Assembly: GCA_027382625.1 (NCBI GenBank)
Contig: JAJKFJ010021923.1
Location: 186,001-250,000 of the forward strand
Direction: 5' to 3'
Source: Tetmemena sp. SeJ-2015
Taxonomy: Eukaryota > Ciliophora > Spirotrichea > Sporadotrichida > Oxytrichidae
Length of the DNA stretch: 64,000 nt
The first letter of the stretch is position 1, and each line of letters begins with the position of its first letter. Shown piece by piece: positions 23,501 to 35,275 of this stretch. The position numbers and the translations under genes were made by a program. Below the pieces are notes generated by a model, which ran no database searches, was not told where the DNA came from, and saw only the letters and a program-made list of their open reading frames with translations.

Positions 23501-25452
23501 ACTTAGATAATCAAGCACTTCAGAGGTCGATAAGATTATTTCGGAGTATCAAAGTCAAATAAGAACTCATGAGTCAGAGATAGAGCAACTCAAGAAGGAA
23601 AAAGAGAGACTCATTCATGGTGGACAAGAGAGTGTTGCAACCATCTAAAAAGCTCATGAAGAATAAGTTGCTAAGCCTTATAGCCAAAAACAATAATGAA
23701 GTCTAGCAAATGAAACTTGCTTAACAAGAAAAGGATCAATAAATAAAGCAGAGAGAAGATATAATCAACAATCTCAGAGTGTAGCAAGAGCAGGCCAGCA
23801 ACTCTAACACTCAATTCTAAAATAAAATAGCACAGCTAGAAGCTAGCATAGTTGAAAAAGAGAAAACTGAAGCTAAGATGGTAGACAAGATAGGATAGCT
23901 AAGCTAAATGGCTGGAGAGGCAGCCAATCTAAAATTGGAGGTTGAGAGTTTGACTTCAGAGCTTAATGGCATTAAGAAGGATCATCAGATAATGGAGGAA
24001 AAATTCAAAGAGGAGTAGAAGAAAAGAAAGTAACTTCACAATGAATTGGAAGACTCAAAGGGTCAAATTAGACTTTACTGTAGAGTTCGTCCTCTCACAA
24101 AAGCTGAGCTTGAGAGAGAAGAATCAAAACATATGGCTATTAAAATTCAAGATGAAATGTCTCTCCACATTACCAATAGAAACGGACAGATCAAGAATTT
24201 CAACTTTGACTCAGTGTTTGGTCCTAAGTCAACCTAAGAATAAGTCTTTGAAGAAAGTAAGAGGTTGGTGCAAAGTGCGATCGATGGTTTCAATGTGTGT
24301 ATATTTGCATATGGTTAAACTGGTTCTGGAAAGACTTTCACTATCCAAGGAAACGCTGCTAATTATACTTATAGTTTAAAGTTTGTATTGAGTTTTAATC
24401 CAGGTCTTACTCCTCGAACTATTTAAGAGTTGTTCGACTTAGTAGGATAAATGAACATTTACAAGATTGCACTGAGATGCTACATGGTTGAATTGTACAA
24501 GGATGATTTAAGAGATCTGCTGTTACCTAAGAATTCAGTCAAGAAGAACTTGGAAATAAAGGAATCTTCAACTGGCTAGGTAGTTATAAATAATGTAACG
24601 GAGGTTGAACTGCACACTTCCGAAGACGCTAACAGAATTTTCAACTATGGACTTGAACATAGAATTATTACTTCTATTTTGTGGAATGACAAGATAAACC
24701 AAGATGAATGAGGCAAGTTCTAGATCTCACTTGATCTTCTCTCTTGTGATTGAGGCTTTCAACAAGCAAACTAAAGTTAGAACTGTGGGTAAGCTGTCAT
24801 TTGTGGATTTGGCTGGCTCAGAATCTCAGAAGAAAACTGGAACTGACAAAGAAGGAGCAGAAGAAGCAAAGGCAATTAACAAGTCACTGTCAGCCTTAGG
24901 AAATGTGATCGAGGCTCTTTCAAAGGGATCCGCTCACGTACCATACAGAGACCATACTCTCACTAAGGTTATGAGAGACTCCCTTGGAGGAACTGCCAAA
25001 ACACTCATGTTCGTCAATATAAGTAAGCCATTTTAAGAAATTAATATAAAATCAATGTGTCCCCCTCGGTGTATAACTAGTAAGAAAGTATAAATTCCAT
25101 GGACTATGCAACTCGTGTTAAGAAGATTAAAAATCAGGTCAAGATTAATGTAGAATCCAAAGAGACATCGGGTCTCAAGAAAATGGTGCAAGGTCTTGAG
25201 TTCGCTCTAGACTAATATAAGCAACTGCTACTCAAATCTAACATGGCATCAGAGCTTGAAGCGCTGCAGAAGTTAAATAGTTTATTTAAATAAATAAGTA
25301 ATTGTTGAGTGTCCTTCCCTAGGAGCAGCTTGATAGTGGACCATCTACTAATAACCTTCACAAAGAGGAAAGCAAAGAGGAGGAGGATGAGGAAGAGGAT
25401 GAATGAAAGAACCGATGATAGCATATCTTCTCACCAGTCTGATGAAGAGTAA
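20525..25452 (+). CDS. kinesin-14 family motor (C-terminal motor domain)
   Basis: ATG at 20525 (MSYAAKSQTQGAQLK). Three GT-AG introns (20585-20631, 20695-20798, 20895-21350) lead into about 700 codons of coiled coil from 21351. The motor begins near 24040 with the kinesin-14 neck HNELEDSKGQIRLYCRVRPL. P-loop AYGQTGSGKT is at about 24306-24335, switch I is MNEASSRSH (24704 on), and switch II is VDLAGSE (about 24803). A C-terminal MDYATRVKKIKNQ follows at about 25099. Four resolved or probable IESs cut the motor and tail (24364-24399, 24666-24687, 25019-25056 and near 22028-22060). The acidic tail ends at TGA 25403-25405, or about 25450 if a GAATGAA slip is removed. Expected to be a minus-end microtubule motor for spindle or cilium-related transport. 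Confidence 0.93.
24364..24399 (+). other. IES of 36 bp, pointer TAAT
   Basis: TAAT at 24360-24363 and 24396-24399. Excision joins FTIQGNAA to NPGLTPRT, the conserved region after the P-loop in kinesins. Confidence 0.9.
24666..24687 (+). other. IES of 22 bp, pointer GAAT
   Basis: GAAT at 24662-24665 and 24684-24687. Excision yields GLEHRMTRQTKMNEASSRSH. Its spacing between GLEHR and MNEASSRSH equals that of canonical kinesins. No GT-AG boundaries are present, so it is not an intron. Confidence 0.93.
25019..25056 (+). other. IES of 38 bp, pointer TCAAT
   Basis: TCAAT at 25014-25018 and 25052-25056. Excision gives LMFVNVSPSVYNQQES, the standard kinesin 'VNISPxxxNxxET' block. Confidence 0.92.
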
Positions 25453-25602
25453 ATTATTTCTACACTTATTTTATTTGACAAGATGAATATCTCTGTTAAT
25501 TTTAAGACTGTTTATTGCTCATATACATGCAATTCACCATCACCACAAATTAAGAGAATTTATTTATTAAAGTTTGAAGAATGTATAATATATTAAAGAA
25601 TA

Positions 25603-28002
25603 ATGAAAAGAAACCGAAAGCAAAAGCAAAAGGCAGATTTAAAGCATGAGAAAAGATATTTAATTTGTTTATTGCTATGAGAAGATGTTTTTACAGAATG
25701 AGCAAGAGAGTATGCTAAGGCCTCCTAAAAAGAGTTCCTAGTTCCCTAATGAGTTGTAATTTTATAAGTTGGCTTTCAACTAGACTCCTCTTCTTATTTT
25801 GTATTTCTTTACAAATACCCAGAGTGCAACCCAAAAACTGCAAAGAATATAGCGATAAAGCTTTTATAAAATGAGAGGTTCTACATAAAGACATTGCCAC
25901 TTAATGAATGTTCTTGCTCTTGATCCTCCTTTTGAAGAAGATTTCTTGACTGTAGCCACTTTTCAAGCTAACGCTTCAGCCTCAGAGGTATGTAATTTAT
26001 ATTAAGTCATCATCTTTATTACATTAAATTTTATTTAAAAATTGATTTAAAATTAAGAAAATAAATCAGTAGATTTTTGGAAGTTCAACCTCTTCATTAT
26101 TCCGAGTCAAATTATAATATCAGATATTTATTGAGTTTTAAAGAATAGCATGAAAGTTTAGTGGTAGTCTATAAATTTATTTGCTGAAATAGTATCAAGC
26201 AACAAATATATGTAGTGAGTGAATTTTAGTTTTAAAAATTATAAACAGGATTATAAAAATACAAATAAAGGTGGAATAATGGAAGCTTAGAATCTTTTAA
26301 TCAGAAAGAATACAATGTTATATACTCTAAAAAATTAAACTTTTGACCACCATCTTTGAGTTTATTTTATCAATTTTGAGCTGAAAAGAGAAAAGTCTTC
26401 ATTAGCATGATTTTACTCAAAATATGATGAAATCCTTTGTGGACTAATTTTCAATTTTAAACTCTAACACTAAGCAATAGAAGAAATGTGTGTGATAATA
26501 TATGGCATGTGAGGTATTTCTTCAGTACAACTCCTTTATAATCAAACTTATCTATATAATAATTTTTGACAAATCGATTTTTAAATTTTGTATTTCAAAT
26601 TTACTGAAATAAGTTTACAAGCAATTTAAATGAATATCATTTTTTAAATAAGAATAAATTCTATATTCCTAATTTTAGGCTGTTTCTCTTTGATTCAGAA
26701 TCCTATAATTGAAACTTTTAAATTATGGAACTAATAAAACCATTAAATAAATATTTTACAATATTAGAAACTGGAAAAGGAAATCAGAGGATAACTATAA
26801 GTTCCAGGGTAGTCGTAGCTTTAACTAAGACTTTTGGGGCTAGATCAAGTAGCAAGAATCACAATAAGTTTCTGAAGTTTAGATTGAAGATGAAAGTAGG
26901 GGTTTGTTAGAAATAATCATTTTGAAGAAAGGATATCTTTTGTAAAAAATGGAGAAACCAAACTGAAAATGCTAATTAACTCGATTAAGTTAGATTGTAA
27001 AGAAGGAGAGCAGTTTATAGACCGCCATTTTGACCTGATTTCTGAGATAGGCTAGATATTAGCAACGTCCTCTGAGTTAGTTCAAGAACTCAATTAATTT
27101 TAACTTATGAGGGAGGTTAGAATAAAAGAGTCAAAGTTAAAAGACTTAATGGAAGTAGGCTTACACTTAGATCAGCAAGCTGCAGGCAAACAATAATTAA
27201 AACAGATTAATCAAAAGTCCAAGGTACTGGATTAAAGCATTCCTTAAAAGAGTGGATTAGCATCCATTGAATTCTCAGGACCTTAGTTTTCTAATGCAAA
27301 TTCATAAACATTATTAAATATGTCTGTTTAAAGATAATTTAGGCCAACAAAGGCAGATGTCCACGATATCAACTGGTTAAGATGCTTTTGGTATGATGGA
27401 TGAAGTTACTGACTACTAAAAACTGACTGTTTTTAATTAGGGAGAAGAATAATTCAATTTAACAAAATCCCTTAACAAAACGCAGTTTCAAAAAGCAGAT
27501 TATAAAGTATACGAAGATGTAGATGACTACTTGAAGGATCTTTAGCAAGAAGTTAGCAAAAATGAGAATGCTAAAAGAGAGTTGGATGAGGTGGATTATG
27601 ATATATGGTTCTCTAGAAATCAGGATAGCCTGATGGCCGAATCAATTTCCAATAAGCAAAGAGAGACCAATAAGTTATATTATTTTTTAAGTTACAAGTA
27701 GTCTATATGTGAAGAACATAGATAAAAAGGTTGAAAGAAAGGACTTTATTTAACTGATTCTTCCGTTTTTCGATAATGATCAAAGCAGATTAGATGCAGA
27801 GGTTGAAGTTATAGTAATGCAGAAGGGAAAGATGAGAGGGCAGGGCTTTATCAATTTCAAAGAGATAGACAAAGCAGTAGAAATCTTCGATGCATTGAAT
27901 GGAATAGTTATCGGCCAAAAGCCAATTAAGCTTGAATTTAGTGCAAGCAAGAGATTTAAATCCAATGAAGCTATAAATAAGACTTCTTAAGAGCAGGATT
28001 GA
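25603..28002 (+). CDS. RRM RNA-binding protein, resembling U11/U12 snRNP 65K (RNPC3)
   Basis: ATG at 25603 (MKRNRKQKQKADLKHEK) joins MFLQNEQESMLRPPKK after removal of an IES (25653-25683). A long AT-rich part (about 25990-26700) is probably IES. Later coding reads INSIKLDCKEGEQFIDRHF (about 26970), a central Gln/Ser linker, YEDVDDYLKDLQQEVSKNEN (about 27508) and a C-terminal RRM from about 27700. That RRM carries SLYVKNIDKKVERKDFIQLI (RNP2-like) and KGKMRGQGFINFKEIDKA (RNP1-like), then FDALNGIVIGQKPIKLEFS. Stop TGA is at 28000-28002. The long loop between RNP2 and RNP1 and the MRGQ-F pattern recall the C-terminal RRM of RNPC3. That assignment is tentative, but the RRM itself is clear. Confidence 0.75.
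25653..25683 (+). other. IES of 31 bp, pointer ATGAGAA
   Basis: ATGAGAA at 25646-25652 and 25677-25683. Removal fuses ADLKHEK to MFLQNEQES in frame and bypasses an in-frame TGA. Confidence 0.8.
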
Positions 28003-28211
28003 TAATTAATCTTAAGTTTACACTTTTATTTCCTATAAGTATCATTCAATTATTTTTTATGTATATTTTAATGAAATCATAGTAGTCTTATTAATTTCTC
28101 TAATTATTATTTCATACTTTCTGTCGAGGATAAAAGAGGAAAAATCTCGCCAAAAATAAATTAATTATAAGATTATAAAGAAGCAATTGCATAAGAAAAT
28201 AAATAGACATA

Positions 28212-31200
28212 ATGGAAGGAAATAACTACATTTCTCTAGCCAAAAACTCGAATAGCCCAAAGTCTTTACAGTCTTAAGGCACTTTTCAACATGGGATGGA
28301 GCCTAAGTTAACTCACTAGCTCTCTCGAGACTACATTCACAACCCTGGTTCTCCACAGTCTAATTCCGTCTTAAATTATGGAAATATCATCTAGAATAAA
28401 GATTTAGTAGAACAGCAGGAGATAAACACAAAATCAAGTAACATTTTATCGAAATTCCAAAATAGGCAAGAGATATCTTATGCTAAAATGCAAGGAAACG
28501 AATGAAGGCAATTAATTTCTGTCCAGCCAGAAGATAAATAAGAAAAGGGAAACAAGTAATCTCGAACTCCTAATATCCCAGATGACTTTGGCTCATAAGA
28601 GGGAGCACTTGATTTTAATAGTTCTATCAACCCAACCGCTAAAATTAGTTGAGCACTTTAGAAAATTAGCAAGAGGGAACGATTGAAGGCACTATGATAA
28701 CTTAGTCCGTTAATGATATTGTTTATGTTAGAATCCATATTAAAAATAGCTTGAAAAGTGACCAAAATTAAATTCAATTAATAATTTTTACTTTTTAAAA
28801 TACATAGTTTAAATTTCTTTGAAAGGGAGACTTGTTGAGTTTTTTCTCTTAATCATTATAAGAATAATGAGGATTTTGCTTTAAATAGTTAATCTCATTT
28901 TATTTTATTTGGCAATAAGAAGGGAGAGAAGCATTCTGCTTCGAATATTAAACCAACTCAAAAGATTAAGAGAGTGTTGATTACCACTAAGAAAATGAAT
29001 ATAGAATTCATGACTCCCAGATTAAACAGCTAAAGAAAACTATATCGTACCTCAAGAGTAGAAACAGCTTCACTTCCTTCCACTTAAATAAAATAATTTC
29101 ACTTTTCTTATTTCATTAGATCATTAAAATACTTCTTATAATCTTCAATGTGGAACTAAAATAAATGTATATAAAGTATGTTATTTTATATTATGAATAT
29201 AGCTGTTATTTTATTTAAACTTAGGATTTATAGAATTGAGGATCTGTTGATTTTCAGAAAACTTACTAAAGTGTGGACATGCAGTATCCATCAATTAACT
29301 TGTCGAGAGGTTGAATGAGATCCCAGCAATCTTAGTTTTTGCGAAAAGGTAACTCCTCTATAAATCATTCCCCCAAGTTGGATAAATACGTGGTCAATGA
29401 TTTCACATCCACAAATTCAGGAGTTGACCCAGAGACCAAGCAAGTTGTTTTTGAAAGGGGAATGGGATTTTTATAACTCACCAAGATTTCCAGACTCAGA
29501 AATAAGGACGCTTAAATTGAAAAGATCATAGCAAATAAGATTATTACCATAATATAAATGCGAGTTTAAAATCTTCAATTAAAAATACATAATTTAAAAT
29601 TTGCAAAATAAATAGAGAAAATATATAACTTCTATTATTTGAGGAATTATAAACTTACATAAAATTATATTGGAATATCTCATCTCAATAAAATTAATCG
29701 TAGTACAAATCTGATAATCAAACTGCATTTAGAGAGCTGTTTATATAGTTATTTTTTAGTTAAGCAGGTATAAAATAAACTTCGTAATAAGAAAACGGCA
29801 GATTAAAACCTTATTCAAAATTATAGAACGGATTCAACAAGAGGAGCAAAGACTGAGCTCCAACTTGAAAACTAAGTAATTCATAATACAGTATAAAGAG
29901 TCTAGCCTTTTAAATTTGTACAAAAAGAAGTTAGTTTAGTTTTATATAGAAAGGGAATAAAAGACGAGAAGAAATACAGTTTTTATTGTGTATTTTAAAA
30001 TGAATAAACAGACCTAATGAGAAAAGCGCTATTAGAAGGATATTATGACAATCAAGAAACTCATTTGAAACCAGTTCCTGAAAGTATTGGTTCCTCAGAT
30101 GGCTTGATTATAGACATAGACAACACGACATCAAACAAACTCAATTCTAACAACCTGCATCCCTAAATTTCTCCAATAAAGCTAGAAAATTAAAAGTCTT
30201 AAATAGATTATTTTAAATGATGGCGAGAATAACAATAACTACATAAATAGTTACGATGTTCGCAAAGGTCAAAACTATGACAGGATTTTGTATGATGATC
30301 AAGAAGAAGAAAACTCTCCATAAATTTCAGTTGGAAAGATGAGTAAACAGGCAGAGGGATAGGAGTCCTCTGACTTTCATATCAGCCCTGTCCCATAAAG
30401 AGGAATTATAAATAATCTCAGACTTCATAAATTAGCTTCAGAAGTTATTAAATGGATGCTTATTTTATCAGGAATTGAAAATTATAATTTCTCATTATAG
30501 TTTGCCTACAAGTGGAATTTACTTTAATCAGATGTCAAATGCTGTATAAACAAATCATAGAGGATTAAATCACAAAGTATCATATTCAATAATATTTTCT
30601 AAATTAAGTACCTGTACGAAAAAATACGGGGGATTATAAAGTCAATATCTTCAAGATAAGGACTCCAGGCCCAGAGAGTTTCGGAGAGTAGAAGGTAGAC
30701 AATTCAAATATGGCGCAGAGTAGTTTAAATGTAAGTTTTCAAATTTTAAAACTAATTTAGAGGGCTTAGTTTTTAAGTGATAAAGAATACTACAGATTGA
30801 TGAATGAGCTACAATTTTAGGATGCAAAACAACCGCATAAACTATCTTTACTTTAGCATAATAGCCATCAGCAAAGTCATCATAAACTAGGACTAAAACA
30901 GGAAATGCTTTCTCCAAAGTTCACACCTTTAATAGGCCTTTTTAAAAAGCTAACAAAGTATTTCGTTAGCATGAAGCCTCTCTTCGATGTTTGCATCTAA
31001 CTTATTCATAAGAGCTGCTTGTTAAATTATGACGATGTTCCAGCTGCAATCTACTAAATTATGACAGGTAGAGAAAAGACTCAATTTGATGATACTAATC
31101 AAAGTAAATTACTTTGTTACATTTTTAAACTCTTCAATTTTAGATTATTCATACTGTGAAATTTATAACTCCTGTTTGGAATATATGAGGCAGCAAAAAG

Positions 31201-31870
31201 AAGAGCAGGCTGAATTAAAGCATACCCACGATCATTAGATAAATCAACTGCAAGTTGAGATGAAAATCAGAGATGACATGATTTCTAGAATGGAAATAGA
31301 TATCTAAAGCTTAAAGGAGATCAATAGTTCTTCCGTCTACTAGCAATACGTTTCTCTAGCAGAGCATGTAAACTTTCTCATATGTTGATTACTCTTATTT
31401 TTTAGAACTCATCTCTAATTAAGGAAAAGAATTAACTGCTTTTCAAGGTAGAAGAGCTGAGGGATGAAATTTCCTAATTGAAGGTCAAATTTTCACGATC
31501 TAATGATGAACTTATCAAAACGCAAAAGTTGCTCACCTATACCACAGATGACAAAGATAGGCTAGAGTCTAAAGCTAAGCACTATAAATCTAAAATCAAC
31601 AAACTCAAAGAAAAGATGCAGAATGAATGCATTGATAACTCCAATTTTGTGGCAATAGTGACTAAATATCGGCAGATTATTTCATAGTTAGAAAACTAAA
31701 TTAAGCAAGAGGGAGTTATCAGAAACCAGCTTTAGAAAAACTTAGATATGATACAGTTGCATCAAAATATGTAAAGCTAATAGAGCCCGAACAAGGATCA
31801 AACTTCTAGAACTCCTCGCAAACTACCTACCAATTAAATTGGATCATTTGAGCAAAGTAAAAATAATTGA
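28212..31870 (+). CDS. coiled-coil protein of unknown function
   Basis: ATG at 28212 starts MEGNNYISLAKNSNSPKSLQ, a Ser/Gln/Asn-rich N-terminal third. Coding pieces continue at 28830-29090 (KPTQKIKRVLITTKKM), 29310-29540 (QVVFERGMGFLQLTKISRL), 29815-29960, 30015-30470 and 30690-31860. Two GT-AG introns (30731-30760 and 31368-31405) are clear. The C-terminal 200 residues form coiled coils (VEELRDEISQLKVKFSRSND, SKINKLKEKMQNE). Stop TGA is at 31868-31870. Three in-frame TGAs with coding on both sides (about 28503, 28650, 29316) imply unresolved IESs or gene boundaries. Family not recognised. Confidence 0.6.
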
Positions 31871-31983
31871 GATTTTCTTTATTATAATAATTTCCAAGTT
31901 TATTCTAAAATCATAAGGCTTACATTTTTATAATGAAAATTTAAGGAGCTAAATTTAGAATTACAAAATTTATTTTTTTCCAA

Positions 31984-33419
31984 AATGAATAGTGGTAACA
32001 ATAATAATCAACAAAGCAACGACAGCAACAATCCTTAATTAGCTTCTGTCTCTAATTTTTTCAAGCAGCAATATGACAAGGAAACTTTTAAAAGAGAATG
32101 GAAAGAGAAATCAAGAGCCCTCTGGCAAGTAATGCCTTTTCTTATTCAGTAAGATTTTTAATGTACTTATCCATATTGCATAGACTGATAATCAGTTGCA
32201 AGATCTCTCTCTATATCGCATCTTTCTTCACTTCTTAACTCCAGAATTATCTGAGCAACAACGTATACAAGGTACTCTCTTCGTTTTAAGGTAAAGAGCA
32301 ATAAGAATACACTTCTTAATCTAATAATGAATTATAGTTTGGAGACTGATAACTTCATTCTTTGTGACTGATTCTCTTTTCGAGGTATTTATTTTACAGC
32401 TTTAATGGAGTAATTTAGTTACTGATAATTACTCCGTTCTATTTGGTTCGATACCTCTTTAAAAAAGAGTACTATCAAGGCACATTAGCAGGAGTGCTAT
32501 AATTTGGAGTTACAGGTAAATATTCTTAGCTTAATCTTTTAAGGCTGTTTGTACAATTTGATACTTTGCCTCCTCAGAATGCCCCTAATTGTGATATCAG
32601 ATGACATGAAAACTGTTTAGGAGCATGGACTATTTTCTCTTGTCATTTATAATTTGCATTTTAATTGATCATGATTGAGATTTCTATAAAGTTACTCCAA
32701 AGTTTAGATAAAGAAACTGAGTAAGCATTCTTTCTCACATTTTTCACATGTTGACTGCTGATCTAGTTTGTGTCTGATGAATTTATCTAATCGCTATGTT
32801 CTCCCAGTATTCTACTTTTGGGCTGTGTTCTTTATGAATGAGAATCTTCTAAGTGTAGCCTCAGTCTTTATTCTAAGTTATGCAATTGCTTCTAAGAGCA
32901 TTATGAACTACACAGAACTTCATATCTTAAAATCATTTTCATTTTTATTTTAAACTCCCTGTCGAAAAGTTAAAAGCTCTAGAGAGCAAGACTATGTTCA
33001 TTTTCTAAAGAATTTCCAAGTAAGAAAGAGCGTTTTTATAAATACAACTCTAATTATAGACTATATAAGTGTTGACTAGGGAATTGAAAACTACGAGCAA
33101 AGTACCGATGATCTTGCAGGATTTGACAGACAGCAAATTACAGGCAGAGTTTCTTCAACGCAAGGAGGTAAATTCCTTCCAAGAAGCAACAGAAGAAGCA
33201 GTTCACAATCAAACCTTGAGTATACTAATATAATTTAAATTGAGACTGATGTATCTTAAAATGAAAATGGAGGGACCTAAATGGAGGCAGTTTAGATGAT
33301 AGATCGATGTCTAGATTGCTACAGATATAAGGCTCCTAAAATCAATCATTCGAAAATATCGATGAGGAATAGTAGCAAGTTTGAAAACTATCAAGCAAAG
33401 AAGTTTTTAAAGATTTGAA
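31984..33419 (+). CDS. multipass membrane protein of unknown family
   Basis: ATG at 31984 (MNSGNNNNQQSNDSNNPQ) opens an Asn/Gln-rich N-terminus, then FKREWKEKSRALWQVMPFLI. Hydrophobic segments follow: LYRIFLHFLTPEL (about 32215), a helix in VIQLLIITPFYLVRYLF (about 32415), a helix in the 32650-32760 region and YVLPVFYFWAVFFMNENLLS (about 32798-32857). A likely intron or IES lies at about 32515-32577. The C-terminal tail is hydrophilic (ENYEQSTDDLAGFDRQQ) and ends at TGA 33417-33419. Frame changes between helices imply several short IESs not resolved here. Confidence 0.6.
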
Positions 33420-33872
33420 AAAAATATATGTTTCAAATAATCTAATTTAATATCATATGCTAACATGTTTGAATTCATATTTAATTTAATCTTGCTGGGT
33501 AATCAAAGTTCTAATTATAAAAACTAGCTCATTAAAATTAAATGGCTAAAAAAATGCTTCGTAAAAATTATATATTTCTTGATTACATTAAATTATTTAA
33601 ATTCGATTTAAAAAAATAAAAATCCTCTTTGTATTTCACTTTACTGTTTTCCAAGTATTTTATTATCGATCTAATATTGAGAATTTGATGAAAATATCGT
33701 GCCCAGGATGATGAGGAAGCAAAGGATGGTAAACCTTTTCAATTTTAGGATGCCTATTGAGCCATTATGCAATCTCGAGGCAATTCTTTTGTATTCTTTT
33801 TACTCTAATTCTCAAAGTTTGAAGTCCCTCTCTTATCTAAAATCACCCCATCTCATTTAACTCTTAACCAGA
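33420..33872. other. AT-rich spacer
   Basis: No supported gene. Leads into the foldback element. Confidence 0.4.
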
Positions 33873-34847
33873 TAAAGATGAATCGTTGGATTTTAAGAAG
33901 ATATGCAAATGTGCAAGAAATTCATGAGAAATAAGGTGCGTTCTATGCTATAATTGCTCAGTGTATTGACTCTTGACTCCGTGTTTTTTGAACATTCTAC
34001 TGCCACTGATGGAGTTCTCTCTCTGAGTTTAGCACCGATTCTTACTCACTTTTTCCAAGGTATCCGAGATAACATGACTGCTCTTCACTGATATGCTCGA
34101 GAACTTTCGACTAGGTATTTCGTATACTTGCTCTACAGAGGTTACCAGTTCGCTGGAATTCTTAGTTTTTGTTCATCTTTTCTGTCATTATTCTCAGTTA
34201 TTCACTGCTGTCTTCCATTTTAATTGCTAAAATTGAAATGAATAAAGAAAACTTAATTACTCTTATTTATTTAGTCTTAAAATTAATTAAGAATTCTTAA
34301 AAGTTAATCTCTTTTAAGGCAAACATTCTTAATGTAGTTCTTAAATGATATCTCTATTAAAGAAAAGGCTTATTAGGGATCTTATAAATTTTAATCAGAG
34401 TCTTAATTACTGTTTGCTAATTCTTAATTAATTTTAAGACTAAATAAATAAGAGTAATTAAGTTTTCTTTATTCATTTCAATTTTAGCAATTAAGAATGG
34501 AAGACAGCAGTGGAACTAACTGAGAATAATGACAGAAAAGATGAACAAAAACTAAGAATTCGCAGCGAACTGGTAACCTCTGTGAGAGGCAAGTATACGA
34601 AATACCTAGTCGAAAGTTCTCGAGCATATCAGTGAAGAGCAGTCATGTTATCTCGGATACCTTGGAAAAAGTGAGTAAGAATCGGTGCTAAACTCAGAGA
34701 GAGAACTCCATCAGTGGCAGTAGAATGTTCAAAAAACACGGAGTCAAGAGTCAATACACTGAGCAATTATAGCATAGAACGCACCTTATTTCTCATGAAT
34801 TTCTTGCACATTTGCATATCTTCTTAAAATCCAACGATTCATCTTTA
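33873..34847. mobile_element. foldback (long inverted repeat) element 1, about 975 bp
   Basis: Left arm about 33873-34295 and right arm about 34419-34847 are nearly perfect reverse complements (a few 1-2 base indels seen) around a loop of about 120 bp. Outer ends read TAAAGATGAATCGTTGG on the left and its complement on the right. No transposase-like frame and no clear target duplication. The inner about 250 bp is nearly identical to the centre of the element at 49977-50955, while the outer arms differ. Type is a foldback or MITE-like family. Confidence 0.85.
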
Positions 34848-34966
34848 CTACAAAGCAAATAATTAATTAATTTAAATAAATATTGTCCAATATTTTTATA
34901 ATTTATTTAATATTATATTTTTATTAAAAATAACGTTTTAGCATAAGGCTATAGCATTTTACCTTA

Positions 34967-35275
34967 TTTGATCTGCTCCATTCTTTGGTATAAGTCTTAT
35001 TGATTAGTGCAAATACTCCTCCCATTGAATCTGAATGTCCATTTATATATTTAGAAGTTGAGTGCACAACGATGTCTGCTCCCAAATTAAGGGGATTTAA
35101 ATATACTAAAAATTATATAAATATATCTGTAAGAAATAAAAATGTTTATTTAAATTGCATAGTTTATTTATATATTGGATTCTAAAAGTAAGATAGGAAT
35201 TGATTTTACATCATAAAGTAATCTTACACAAAATATAGGAGAGCAGAAAGTGTTATCAACTATCAGTAAAACTTT
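34967..35275 (-). CDS. MDS 5 of the scrambled PLP enzyme (PLP lysine)
   Basis: Starts at pointer AAAGTTTTAC (plus-strand 35266-35275) and reads [18 protein letters not shown] intron follows (35229-35106), then [20 protein letters not shown], the Schiff-base lysine context. It ends at pointer ATCAAA (plus-strand 34967-34972). Confidence 0.9.

Noticed and set aside
24364..24399. Interpretation of the kinesin interruptions as introns
   Set aside because: The joints required by the protein do not fall at GT...AG but do fall exactly at direct repeats.
33873..34847. Inverted repeat as assembly artefact
   Set aside because: Arms differ by several indels and a second, different element of the same design exists at 49977, so an artefactual mirror copy is unlikely, though read support was not available.
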